Positions 1 through 6,515 of a stretch of DNA of 8,169 nucleotides are shown here, in pieces (within the stretch, counting starts at the first letter, position 1; every line of letters begins with the position of its first letter). The stretch covers positions 1 to 8,169 of the forward strand of contig JASLDB010000131.1 of the NCBI GenBank assembly GCA_030151665.1, written 5' to 3'. The notes below the pieces were generated by a model. It worked only from the letters and a program-made list of their open reading frames with translations. It was not told the origin of the DNA and searched no databases. This DNA comes from Neisseriaceae bacterium (GTDB taxonomy: Bacteria; Pseudomonadota; Gammaproteobacteria; Burkholderiales; Neisseriaceae). Both the position numbers and the translations under genes were made by a program.

Positions 1-834
1 GTCAAACCATTGCTGATAAATGCCACGCAATTCATCGGCTTGTTCTTCTAAAATGCCAGATAGAACAATACTACCACCGGTCTTGCAATGACTAGCCAGC
101 ATATCACCTAAAATACGCAATGGGTTAGCCAAGATATTGGCAACTACCACGTCAAAGCTTTCTGATTCTTTGAATTGGTCTGGCAAGTAAAATTGTGCTG
201 TTACTTGGTTTTGTTCGGCATTGTCTAAACTGGAGCGAATGGCTTGTTTGTCAATGTCCACACCAATCACTTCTTTTGCGCCCAACTTCATGGCGGTAAT
301 GGCTAAAATGCCTGAGCCACAACCATAATCCAATACGCGTTCTGCACCTTGGATGTTGTTGTCCAACCAACTTAAACACAAATGCGTTGTGGGGTGAGAG
401 CCAGTACCAAAAGCCAAACCAGGGTCAAGTTGTAGATTGATGGCATCTTTGGATGGGGCTTCATGCCACGTTGGGGTAATCCACAAGCGATCAGAAATCT
501 GGATAGGCTCAAATTGAGATTGGGTTAAACGCACCCAATCTTGTTCGGGCAAATCTGCTAATTCAAACGTGGGTACAGGGATGTCCATGCTTTTGGCGGC
601 AGCATCAATGATGGCTGTCACATTGGCATCGGTGTCAAACAAGGCCAAAATCAAGCTTTGTTGCCACAATTGTGCATTGGGTTCACCGGGTTCACCAAAA
701 ATGGGTTGCTCTTTTTCTGTGCCAGCCCAAGCATCTTCAATAGCAACGCTTAAAGCACCTTCTTCCATGAGGGCGTCTGATAGGGCTTCTGCTTGCACAG
801 AGGCAATGGCAATGGTTGCTTGTTGATAAGCCAT
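1..834 (-). CDS. prmA: Ribosomal protein L11 methyltransferase, C-terminus cut by window edge
   Basis: PrmA methylates ribosomal protein L11 at several amino groups using S-adenosylmethionine, in the cytoplasm. The 278 codons visible run open to the left edge; family members are about 290-295 residues, so only some 15-20 residues are missing. The N-terminal L11-recognition domain covers roughly residues 1-100. The family signature DPGLAFGTGSHPTT lies at 137-150, the SAM-binding motif VLDYGCGSGILAI at 167-179, and the catalytic-site NILANPL at 233-239. The start is fixed by overlap: the accC stop and this ATG share one base (TAATG), and AAGGA at 841-845, inside the last accC codons, lies 6 bases upstream as ribosome binding site. 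Translation is therefore probably coupled to accC. It is the last visible gene of the aroQ-accB-accC-prmA operon. Identity is near certain from the signature motifs. Confidence 0.97.
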   Translation of the reverse strand, partial: MAYQQATIAIASVQAEALSDALMEEGALSVAIEDAWAGTEKEQPIFGEPGEPNAQLWQQSLILALFDTDANVTAIIDAAAKSMDIPVPTFELADLPEQDWVRLTQSQFEPIQISDRLWITPTWHEAPSKDAINLQLDPGLAFGTGSHPTTHLCLSWLDNNIQGAERVLDYGCGSGILAITAMKLGAKEVIGVDIDKQAIRSSLDNAEQNQVTAQFYLPDQFKESESFDVVVANILANPLRILGDMLASHCKTGGSIVLSGILEEQADELRGIYQQWFD

Positions 835-2195
835 TATGCGTCCTTTTTACCGTGGTGAATTGCCATCCATTTTTCTAAGTAATGAATGCTAGTGCCGCCT
901 TTGATAAAGTCAGGGTCACTGAACAATTCTTTGTGTAATTCCACATTGGTTTTAATGCCAGTGATGGCAAATTCAGACAAGGCAACACGCATGCGAGCCA
1001 TGGCTTTTTCACGGGTGTCACCAAAGCTGCAAACCTTAGCGATTAAGCTGTCGTAGTTCGATGGAATGCGATAACCTTGGTAAATGTGGGTGTCCACACG
1101 GATGCCAGGGCCACCTGGTGCGTGGTAACTGTCAATCAAGCCTGGGCTAGGAATAAAGGTAAATGGGTCTTCTGCATTGATACGGCATTCAAAAGCATGG
1201 CCACGCAATACGATGTCTTCTTGTTTGTAAGACAAAGGTTTGTGTGATGCCACCAAAATTTGCTCTTGAACAATGTCAACGCCTGAAATCATTTCGGTAA
1301 TTGGGTGTTCTACTTGAACACGGGTATTCATTTCGATAAAGAAAAATTCGCCGTTTTCATACAAGAATTCAAAGGTACCAGCACCGCGGTAGTTAATGCG
1401 TTTACATGCTTCAACACATGCTTCACCAATTTTTTGGCGTTGTGATTCGGTAATGCCAGGTGCTGGTGCTTCTTCGATGATTTTTTGGTGGCGACGTTGC
1501 ATTGAGCAATCGCGTTCACCCAAATAAATCGCATTGCCAAATTCGTCAGCAATGATTTGAATTTCCACATGGCGAGGCTTTTGTAAATAGCGTTCCATGT
1601 AAACAGTTGGGTTGCCAAATGCGGCACCTGCTTCAGTTTTGGTCATTTCAACCGATTGCAATAAATCTTCTTCGCACTCCACCACGCGCATACCACGACC
1701 ACCACCACCACCAGATGCTTTGATGATAACAGGGTAGCCAACTTCACGGCCAATACGCAAAATTTCTTGTGGGTCCTCTGGCAATGCACCATCAGAACCT
1801 GGAACACATGGCACACCTGCGGCAATCATGGCGTGTTTGGCAGAAACTTTGTCACCCATTTGGCGAATGGTATCGCCTTTGGGGCCAATAAAGGTAAAGC
1901 CAGATTGTTCAACACGATCAGCAAAATCAGCATTTTCAGCCAAGAAGCCGTAACCTGGGTGAATTGCTTCTGCGCCAGTTACTTCTGCTGCTGCAATAAT
2001 AGCGGGGATATGTAGGTAGCTTTGTGCTGAATTGGCAGGACCAATACAAACCGATTCGTCAGCCAATTTCACATATTTGGCTTCACGATCGACTTCTGAA
2101 TAAACGGCCACCGTTTCAATGCCCAATTCACGACAAGCTCTTTGAATTCGCAAGGCGATTTCGCCTCGGTTAGCAATTAAAATCTTTTTTAACAT
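834..2195 (-). CDS. accC: Biotin carboxylase subunit of acetyl-CoA carboxylase
   Basis: AccC carboxylates the biotin on AccB with ATP and bicarbonate, the first half-reaction of acetyl-CoA carboxylase in fatty-acid synthesis. The 453 residues match the roughly 449 of E. coli AccC, and the key positions fall at the same numbers. They include the N-terminal ILIANRGEIA (6-15), K116, K159 before the glycine-rich ATP-grasp loop SGGGGGRGM (161-169), H209, K238, E276, E288, and the active-site stretch EMNTRVQVEHP (288-298) with N290, R292 and E296, then R338. The C-terminal domain is complete. The start MLKKILIANRGEIA matches the family, although the Shine-Dalgarno is poor (only AGAAAG, about 11 bases upstream). 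A stable hairpin sits 19 bases before the start, in the gap to accB. The gene is co-transcribed with aroQ and accB upstream and overlaps prmA by one base. All catalytic residues checked are present, so it should be active. Confidence 0.98.
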   Translation of the reverse strand: MLKKILIANRGEIALRIQRACRELGIETVAVYSEVDREAKYVKLADESVCIGPANSAQSYLHIPAIIAAAEVTGAEAIHPGYGFLAENADFADRVEQSGFTFIGPKGDTIRQMGDKVSAKHAMIAAGVPCVPGSDGALPEDPQEILRIGREVGYPVIIKASGGGGGRGMRVVECEEDLLQSVEMTKTEAGAAFGNPTVYMERYLQKPRHVEIQIIADEFGNAIYLGERDCSMQRRHQKIIEEAPAPGITESQRQKIGEACVEACKRINYRGAGTFEFLYENGEFFFIEMNTRVQVEHPITEMISGVDIVQEQILVASHKPLSYKQEDIVLRGHAFECRINAEDPFTFIPSPGLIDSYHAPGGPGIRVDTHIYQGYRIPSNYDSLIAKVCSFGDTREKAMARMRVALSEFAITGIKTNVELHKELFSDPDFIKGGTSIHYLEKWMAIHHGKKDA

Positions 2196-2214
2196 GGAGT
2201 CACACTTTCTGCGC

Positions 2215-2240
2215 TTTCAGGCAGCCGAAGCTGCCTGAAA
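2215..2240. repeat. Inverted repeat with DNA-uptake-sequence-like arms in the accB-accC gap
   Basis: Two perfect 11-base arms, TTTCAGGCAGC and GCTGCCTGAAA, flank a 4-base loop. In the accB-accC mRNA (minus strand) the loop reads UUCG closed by C-G, the exceptionally stable cUUCGg tetraloop. Each strand holds GCTGCCTGAA, one base short at the 12-mer level of the AGGCTGCCTGAA uptake-sequence dialect known in Neisseriaceae. No T-run follows in the direction of transcription, so it is not a typical intrinsic terminator. It may instead stabilise or partly attenuate the transcript. Confidence 0.85.
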
Positions 2241-2256
2241 AGAAATGATATTTGGC

Positions 2257-2718
2257 TTATTCGATAATGAACAATGGTTCGCCGTATTCAACTGGCTCGC
2301 CGTTCTTAACCAAGATTTCTTTGATAACGCCAGCACGGTCTGATTCGATTTCGTTCATGAGTTTCATGGCTTCAATAATGCACAAAGTGTCACCCACTTT
2401 AACGGTTTTGCCCACTTCAGCAAAGGCTGGAGAGTTTGGACTAGCAGCACTGTAAAAAGTGCCTACCATGGGTGATTTTAATGCATCAACAGCACATGAT
2501 GCGACAGGTGTGGCATCAATAATAGGGGCCGCAGCAGCAACAGGAGCAGCTGCCATTGGCATTTGGGCAGGAGCAGCCATCGCAGTGGTGTAAACTGTTT
2601 GGTTGGTCGCATGTGAGCGAGTAATGCGAACTTTTTCCTCACCTTCGGTAACTTCGATCTCGGCAATGCCAGATTCTTCGACCAAATCAATGAGTTTTTT
2701 TAGTTTACGTAAATCCAT
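2257..2718 (-). CDS. accB: Biotin carboxyl carrier protein of acetyl-CoA carboxylase
   Basis: AccB carries the biotin that shuttles the carboxyl group from AccC to the carboxyltransferase (AccA/AccD, not in this window). The protein is 153 residues, near the 156 of E. coli. The conserved N-terminal helix region MDLRKLKKLIDLVEESGI (1-18) is followed by a flexible linker rich in Ala, Pro and Met (about 46-75) and the biotinyl domain (about 80-153). The biotin attachment motif EAMKLMNEI puts the modified lysine at K119. An in-frame ATG exists 20 codons upstream (base 2778), but it lies inside aroQ. The chosen start matches the family N-terminus and has a good ribosome binding site, TAAGGA (2727-2732), 8 bases upstream. 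It lies 37 bases after aroQ and 61 bases before accC, in the same operon. Confidence 0.98.
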   Translation of the reverse strand: MDLRKLKKLIDLVEESGIAEIEVTEGEEKVRITRSHATNQTVYTTAMAAPAQMPMAAAPVAAAAPIIDATPVASCAVDALKSPMVGTFYSAASPNSPAFAEVGKTVKVGDTLCIIEAMKLMNEIESDRAGVIKEILVKNGEPVEYGEPLFIIE

Positions 2719-2755
2719 TAGAGGTATCCTTAATACAAAATAAATCAGTAAATGG

Positions 2756-3193
2756 TTATTCGAATGATTGAAGCGCATAGCTTAATGCCATGACATAGCC
2801 TTGAGAGCCTAAACCGCAAATGACGCCAACGGCGATATCAGATAAGTAAGAGTGTTTGCGAAAAGGCTCACGGGCGTGAACATTGGATAGATGCACTTCA
2901 ATAAAGGGTTTTTGTACCGCAGCTAAAGCATCGCGAATGGCAACACTGGTGTGGGTAAAGGCGCCTGGATTGATAATAATGAAATCAGTATTATCGGTTT
3001 GGGTGGCTTGAATACGGTCGATGAGCACATGTTCAGCATTGCTTTGCAAAAATGAAATCTGGGCAGCGGCATTTTTTGCTTGTTGGCTTAGCATGGCATT
3101 GATATCATCCAGCGTTTGGTGACCATAAATTTCAGGCTCACGTGTACCAAGTAAGTTTAAATTAGGGCCGTGTAAGACCAGTATTGTGCTCAT
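2756..3193 (-). CDS. aroQ: 3-dehydroquinate dehydratase, type II
   Basis: This enzyme dehydrates 3-dehydroquinate to 3-dehydroshikimate, the third step of the shikimate pathway to aromatic amino acids. The 145 residues fit the small type II (dodecameric, flavodoxin-like) family, not the type I AroD enzyme. The family start LVLHGPNLNLLGTREPEIYG is at 5-24, with the lid arginine R18 and catalytic tyrosine Y23. INPGAFTHTS (74-83) contains N75. IEVHLSNVHAREPFRKHS (98-115) contains E99, the catalytic H101 and R112. All expected active-site residues are there. No strong Shine-Dalgarno is visible before the ATG, but the N-terminus matches the family exactly. It is the first gene of the leftward operon with accB, accC and prmA; linkage of aroQ to accBC is common in proteobacteria. 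Confidence 0.98.
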   Translation of the reverse strand: MSTILVLHGPNLNLLGTREPEIYGHQTLDDINAMLSQQAKNAAAQISFLQSNAEHVLIDRIQATQTDNTDFIIINPGAFTHTSVAIRDALAAVQKPFIEVHLSNVHAREPFRKHSYLSDIAVGVICGLGSQGYVMALSYALQSFE

Positions 3194-3232
3194 TGTTTAT
3201 CGTTTAATGTAATTTATCTTTGGGTATTTTCG

Positions 3233-3253
3233 CGCAAATGTCGGCAAAATGTC
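3233..3253 (-). repeat. Phased direct repeat in the aroQ leader
   Basis: On the minus strand GACATTTTGCC (3243-3253) is followed at once by GACATTTGCG (3233-3242). The two copies begin 11 bases apart, about one helical turn. A further inverted copy (minus-strand AAAATGTC, 3308-3315) overlaps the candidate aroQ -10. Could be a regulator site; no function is assigned. Confidence 0.35.
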
Positions 3254-3310
3254 CAGTAATTTCGCTTAAAATGTTTGATTTACTCATTATGCTTGATGAG
3301 TTGCAGTGAC

Positions 3311-3338
3311 ATTTTACTCAGATTTTCAGCTTTGTCTA
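3311..3338 (-). promoter_or_regulatory. Candidate promoter of the aroQ-accB-accC-prmA operon
   Basis: On the minus strand TAGACA (3333-3338) and TAAAAT (3311-3316) are separated by 16 bases; each matches the sigma-70 consensus at five of six positions. This would give a leader of about 110 bases before aroQ. A second possible -10, CATAAT (3286-3291), lies closer but has no clear -35 partner. Inferred from sequence only. Confidence 0.4.
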
Positions 3339-3423
3339 GAGTTATTACTCTTTTGTCCAATGCCTTCGAAATTCATACCGTTATCAAGCAATACGATTTA
3401 ATAACGTGTGGATCAATCAGGCG

Positions 3424-3429
3424 TATAAT
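3424..3429 (+). promoter_or_regulatory. Candidate -10 element of the queA promoter
   Basis: A perfect TATAAT lies 42 bases before the queA ATG. No good -35 hexamer is found 16-18 bases upstream (ATAACG is the best placed), so the promoter may be weak or need an activator. It is divergent from the aroQ promoter within the 278-base gap 3194-3471, in which I see no gene. Confidence 0.5.
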
Positions 3430-3471
3430 CTATTTTTACTGTTAGTCTATCTTAGCAAATAAAGCAAAAAA

Positions 3472-4491
3472 ATGAATATTAATGAATTTGATTTTGACCT
3501 ACCACAACATTTAATTGCCCAGCACCCCCCAAAGGTTCGTGGCAGTAGCCGTTTATTATCAGCATTGGCTGATGATTTGGCAGACAAAACATTTGCCAAC
3601 GTGCCAGAGTGGTTTTTGCCTGGGGATGTTTTGGTGTTTAATGATACCAAAGTGATGAAAGCACGCTTATTTGGTCAAAAAGCCAGTGGTGGGAAAATTG
3701 AAGCTTTGGTGGAACGGGTTTTGGACAATCACACTGCTTTGGCACACATCCGCTCTTCCAAATCACCCAAAGCAGGGATGCAATTGATTTTTGATGGTGA
3801 GGTGACTGCCACCATGATGCATCGTGAAGGCGAATTGTTTTGTTTGCAATTTGATGGTGAAGAAACAGTTTATGAATTACTGGAGCGTGTGGGTAAGTTG
3901 CCGTTGCCGCCTTATATTGAACGCAGTGCTGATGATGACGATGATGATCGCTACCAAACTGTGTATGCAGAAAATGAAGGTGCGGTGGCTGCGCCCACAG
4001 CAGGCTTGCATTTTACAGACGATGTTTTGCAAACCATTGCAGATAAAGGTGTGCATTTGGCCCATGTGACTTTGCATGTGGGGGCGGGGACGTTTCAACC
4101 TGTGCGAGTGGACAAAATTGAAGAACATGTGATGCACCGCGAATGGTTTGATGTGCCTGAAAAAACCGTGGCTTTGATTGAAGAAGCTCATGCCAATGGC
4201 CATCGCGTTTGGTCTGTGGGCACCACAAGCATGCGGGCATTGGAATCGGCTGCACGTGATGGTGTATTAAAAGCAGGGCAAGGGGATACCAATATCTTCA
4301 TTACGCCTGGCTATCAATTTAATGTGGTAGATCGATTGATTACCAATTTTCACTTGCCCAAGTCAACATTGATGATGTTGGTGAGCGCTTTTGCAGGTAC
4401 AGATAAAATTCGCCAAATTTATCAACATGCAATTGAGCAAGAATATCGCTTCTTTAGTTATGGTGATGCCATGGTATTGGCCCGTAAATGA
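3472..4491 (+). CDS. queA: S-adenosylmethionine:tRNA ribosyltransferase-isomerase
   Basis: QueA transfers and isomerises the ribosyl group of S-adenosylmethionine onto preQ1 in tRNA, giving epoxyqueuosine, the penultimate step of queuosine formation at the wobble base of GUN anticodons. The 339 residues are a little shorter than E. coli QueA (356). Family motifs are FDFDLPQHLIAQHP (6-19), the RGSSRLL segment (23-29), RYQTVYAENEGAVAAPTAGL (160-179), VTLHVGAGTFQPVR (199-212) and TNFHLPKSTLMMLVSAFAG (291-309). A run of six aspartates (154-159) precedes the RYQTVY motif; acidic residues are usual there. The start matches the family N-terminus, and upstream is A-rich with only a weak ribosome binding site. 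A perfect TATAAT lies 42 bases before the ATG. The acetyltransferase gene follows after 32 bases and is probably co-transcribed. Confidence 0.98.
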   Translation: MNINEFDFDLPQHLIAQHPPKVRGSSRLLSALADDLADKTFANVPEWFLPGDVLVFNDTKVMKARLFGQKASGGKIEALVERVLDNHTALAHIRSSKSPKAGMQLIFDGEVTATMMHREGELFCLQFDGEETVYELLERVGKLPLPPYIERSADDDDDDRYQTVYAENEGAVAAPTAGLHFTDDVLQTIADKGVHLAHVTLHVGAGTFQPVRVDKIEEHVMHREWFDVPEKTVALIEEAHANGHRVWSVGTTSMRALESAARDGVLKAGQGDTNIFITPGYQFNVVDRLITNFHLPKSTLMMLVSAFAGTDKIRQIYQHAIEQEYRFFSYGDAMVLARK

Positions 4492-4523
4492 TGTATTGAC
4501 ATGGTTAATTTTGAGGATTCTAT

Positions 4524-5075
4524 ATGGTTTTGCAAACGGCGCGTTTGTGTTTACGTCCTTGGCAAGCGCAGGATGAAGATAGTTTTATTGCCTTAAATGC
4601 AGATACACAAGTCATGCAATATTTCCCCAGTCCATTGAGTGAACAGGAGAGTCGAGTATTTTTGGGGCAAATCCAAGCCAAAATGGCTAAAGAAGGTTTT
4701 GGTCTTTGGGCATGTGCATTAAATGATACTCAGGAAGTCATCGGCTTTGTTGGCTTGAATCGACCCAGTGATACATTCTTTTTTAGCCCATGTATTGAGA
4801 TTAGTTGGCGCATTCATACTCGTTTTCAAAAGCAAGGTTTGGCACAAGAAGCGGCCAGGATGGTTCTTCGCCATGCTTTTTTGGATTTGGGCTTGGATGA
4901 AATTGTTGCTTTTACCACCACCATGAATCATGGGTCAGAAAGATTAATGCAGCGATTGGGTATGCAAAAATACCCTAGGCACTTTTTGCATCCTCGACTT
5001 GAGCCGACACATCATTTGGCTGAACATATTTTGTATACGCTCAATCGTGATGATTGGGCATATGCAGATAATTAA
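4524..5075 (+). CDS. GNAT-family N-acetyltransferase, RimJ/RimL-like
   Basis: This 183-residue protein is predicted to move an acetyl group from acetyl-CoA to an amino group. It begins with the pattern typical of the RimJ/RimL (Acetyltransf_3) branch, LQTARLCLRPWQAQDEDSF (3-21), followed by a predicted core strand at EVIGFVGLN (71-79). The acetyl-CoA binding loop is RFQKQGLAQEA (100-110), and the C-terminal part has the common NHGSERLMQRLGM segment (135-147). GAGGA at 4513-4517, 6 bases before the ATG, is a good ribosome binding site and fixes the start. The gene lies 32 bases after queA and ends just before a strong terminator. Family members acetylate ribosomal protein N-termini, small molecules or antibiotics. 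The sequence does not say which, so no gene symbol is given. Confidence 0.9.
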   Translation: MVLQTARLCLRPWQAQDEDSFIALNADTQVMQYFPSPLSEQESRVFLGQIQAKMAKEGFGLWACALNDTQEVIGFVGLNRPSDTFFFSPCIEISWRIHTRFQKQGLAQEAARMVLRHAFLDLGLDEIVAFTTTMNHGSERLMQRLGMQKYPRHFLHPRLEPTHHLAEHILYTLNRDDWAYADN

Positions 5076-5082
5076 GCAAACC

Positions 5083-5115
5083 AAAAAGCCTTGGGTTGGA
5101 TACCAAGGCTTTTTT
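5083..5115. terminator. Bidirectional terminator between the acetyltransferase gene and nadE
   Basis: A 12-base stem, AAAAAGCCTTGG paired with CCAAGGCTTTTT, has an 8-base loop (5095-5102). The plus strand ends in a run of six T, and the minus strand in five T, so it can stop transcripts from both converging genes (stop codons at 5075 and 5127). Confidence 0.92.
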
Positions 5116-5126
5116 CATGTGTGTGG

Positions 5127-5921
5127 TTAAGACAATAAGTCTTGTGGAATATCACAAATGGGGATGGGGTTTATTTTATGTTGCATGGCTTTGTGTAGGC
5201 GAGTGTAAATGGCAAAAACCTCTTGCTCACGCCCTGTAAAGTCACTGACATGATGGCTGCCATATTGAGACATTGCCCATTCCAATTCTGGGTAGGTGGC
5301 ACCCATTTGGGCCTCATCTGTGCGCTCTTCATCCCACAAGCCATCGGTTGGTACGGCCGTTTGAATACTGGCAATAATGTCTAATTCACGAGCCAAGTCA
5401 AATACTTGTGTTTTGGTTAAGTCGGCGATTGGGCTGATGTCAACACCACCGTCGCCATATTTGGTGAAAAAACCAACACCAAAATCTTCAATTTTATTGC
5501 CAGTACCAGTCACCAATAATTTATTAACTTGGCCATAGTAATATAATGTCACCATGCGTAGACGTGATCGGGCATTGGCAAATGATAGTTTTTCAATATC
5601 ATTTAACTGTTCGTTGTGATCCACTGTATTTTCGAAAGCTTCGAAAGTGTGGGTTAAATCAACACTTAAACTGCGCACATTGTTTGGAAATTGTGCTTGT
5701 AGCCAATTAACATGTTCTTGCGCACGACTAACTTGGTCTGGGTGCTGGCGAATGGGCATTTCTATTAGTAAAGTGTCTAGGCCTGTTTTCGCCGCCAATG
5801 TTGACACCACTGCTGAGTCAATGCCACCAGAAATACCAATAACAAACCCATTCATTTTGATGGATTGGGCATATTCTTTTAACCAGTTGGCAATGTGCTC
5901 AGTAACCGCTTTTGTGTTCAT
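5127..5921 (-). CDS. nadE: NAD synthetase, ammonia-dependent type
   Basis: NadE amidates nicotinic acid adenine dinucleotide to NAD using ATP. The 264 residues contain only the synthetase domain; there is no N-terminal nitrilase-type glutaminase domain, so free ammonia is the expected nitrogen donor. Visible motifs are the ATP pyrophosphatase P-loop GISGGIDSA (29-37), NARSRLRM (116-123), GTGNKIED (139-146), FFTKYGDGGVDISPIADLTK (151-170) and PTDGLWDEERTDE (191-203). The GTGNK version contrasts with the GTDHA version of E. coli and Bacillus NadE. The chosen ATG at 5921 has GGAAAG 7 bases upstream. An in-frame ATG five codons earlier (5936) has no ribosome binding site, and its own codons make up that GGAAAG, so it is less likely. 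The gene converges on the acetyltransferase gene and diverges from the DUF971 gene. Confidence 0.95.
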   Translation of the reverse strand: MNTKAVTEHIANWLKEYAQSIKMNGFVIGISGGIDSAVVSTLAAKTGLDTLLIEMPIRQHPDQVSRAQEHVNWLQAQFPNNVRSLSVDLTHTFEAFENTVDHNEQLNDIEKLSFANARSRLRMVTLYYYGQVNKLLVTGTGNKIEDFGVGFFTKYGDGGVDISPIADLTKTQVFDLARELDIIASIQTAVPTDGLWDEERTDEAQMGATYPELEWAMSQYGSHHVSDFTGREQEVFAIYTRLHKAMQHKINPIPICDIPQDLLS

Positions 5922-6023
5922 GGGATGACTTTCCATTGTGTTACACGATAAAATCTAGACAACAATAATGTATTTATTTCGATTTGGGTAGATGTTTAAC
6001 CCATTTTTATAAGGTTTTTAATC

Positions 6024-6371
6024 ATGACAATACTGCCAAGTGAAGTACGCCTTTTGCAAGATAAGTCTGCTTTGGTGTTGAATTTTAACAATGTTGAGTA
6101 TGTTTTGTCAGCAGAATACTTGCGTGTTCATTCCCCAAGTGCACAAGTTAGAGGACATGGAGTGGGCAATGAGGTGTTGCAAGTTGGTAAAAAAGATGTC
6201 TTGCTATTGGCTTTGAGTGTGGCTGGACAATATGCATTAAAACTGACATTTAGTGATGGTCACGATTCAGGCTTGTATGATTGGGCGTATTTGTATGAAT
6301 TGGCCAGTCAATATGATGAGAAATGGGCAGCATATTTGACCTTGTTAAAAGAGGCTAATGCCAGTCGCTAA
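6024..6371 (+). CDS. DUF971 family protein (GBBH-like N-terminal domain)
   Basis: This 115-residue protein consists of a single DUF971 domain, the small fold that also forms the N-terminal domain of gamma-butyrobetaine hydroxylase. The family pattern is clear: LSAEYLRVHSPSAQVRGHG at 28-46, QVGKKDV at 53-59, and YALKLTFSDGHDSGLYDWAY at 70-89. There is no signal peptide or membrane segment, so it is cytosolic. Its biochemical role is not established. In Betaproteobacteria it commonly sits just upstream of ubiE, as here (144-base gap), which suggests, but does not prove, a link to quinone synthesis or iron-sulfur/metal handling. The ribosome binding site AAGG (6011-6014) is 9 bases before the ATG. 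No terminator is visible between it and ubiE, so some read-through is likely despite ubiE having its own promoter. Confidence 0.92.
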   Translation: MTILPSEVRLLQDKSALVLNFNNVEYVLSAEYLRVHSPSAQVRGHGVGNEVLQVGKKDVLLLALSVAGQYALKLTFSDGHDSGLYDWAYLYELASQYDEKWAAYLTLLKEANASR

Positions 6372-6424
6372 GCTTGTGTTGTTCGGTATCTATAAAGAAT
6401 TATCCGTGAGCAATAGGCGATACA

Positions 6425-6433
6425 TGGTATAAT
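6425..6433 (+). promoter_or_regulatory. Extended -10 promoter of ubiE
   Basis: TGG directly followed by TATAAT gives a perfect extended -10 element (TGnTATAAT). The -35 region 17 bases upstream (CGTGAG) is poor, which extended -10 promoters tolerate. Transcription would start near 6440, leaving a leader of about 75 bases before ubiE, separate from any read-through from the DUF971 gene. Confidence 0.6.
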
Positions 6434-6453
6434 TTGGCACAAATTTGTCACAA
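6434..6453. promoter_or_regulatory. Palindromic operator candidate over the ubiE start site
   Basis: The 20 bases have the symmetric form TTG-N2-ACAAATTTGT-N2-CAA; 16 of 20 positions fall in matching pairs. The palindrome begins one base after the -10 hexamer and covers the predicted transcription start, the usual place for a repressor site. I do not recognise the regulator. Confidence 0.4.
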
Positions 6454-6456
6454 CAA

Positions 6457-6480
6457 TTAGGGGTTTTCTTAAACCCTTGA
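6457..6480 (+). promoter_or_regulatory. Hairpin in the ubiE leader
   Basis: GGGTTT (6461-6466) pairs perfectly with AAACCC (6471-6476) around a TCTT loop. With two G-U pairs the stem extends to ten pairs (6457-6480). It is not followed by a T-run, so it is not an evident terminator, and it ends 35 bases before the ubiE ATG. It may affect mRNA stability or translation; function unknown. Confidence 0.4.
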
Positions 6481-6515
6481 TCTATTAATAATCATCAAAG
6501 TGAAAGACACAAACC

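Noticed and set aside
569..826. Plus-strand open frame of 85 codons opposite prmA
   Set aside because: It lies wholly within prmA on the other strand, has no recognisable motif, and the prmA protein is clearly the real product.
1688..1713. CCA-type trinucleotide repeat suspected as phase-variable
   Set aside because: It is the reverse of the glycine-rich ATP-grasp loop of AccC, a conserved protein feature and not a variable repeat.
2719..2778. A 20-residue N-terminal extension of AccB from an earlier in-frame ATG
   Set aside because: It overlaps the end of aroQ, has no family counterpart, and the internal ATG at 2718 has a good ribosome binding site and the conserved MDLRKLKKLI start.
3877..4255. 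Long minus-strand open frames opposite queA
   Set aside because: They are antisense to well-conserved QueA motifs and have low-complexity, His/Met/Gln-rich products with no family pattern.
5629..5649. TTCGAAAG direct repeat and palindrome in nadE
   Set aside because: It encodes Phe-Glu-Ala-Phe-Glu inside a conserved enzyme; coding sequence explains it adequately.
5922..5936. A start for NadE five codons earlier
   Set aside because: There is no ribosome binding site before it, and these codons themselves supply the GGAAAG that serves the later ATG.
5985..6010. TGGGT/ACCCA hairpin followed by a T-run before the DUF971 gene
   Set aside because: The stem has only five pairs with a nine-base loop, and it lies just ahead of the ribosome binding site with no upstream plus-strand gene to terminate.
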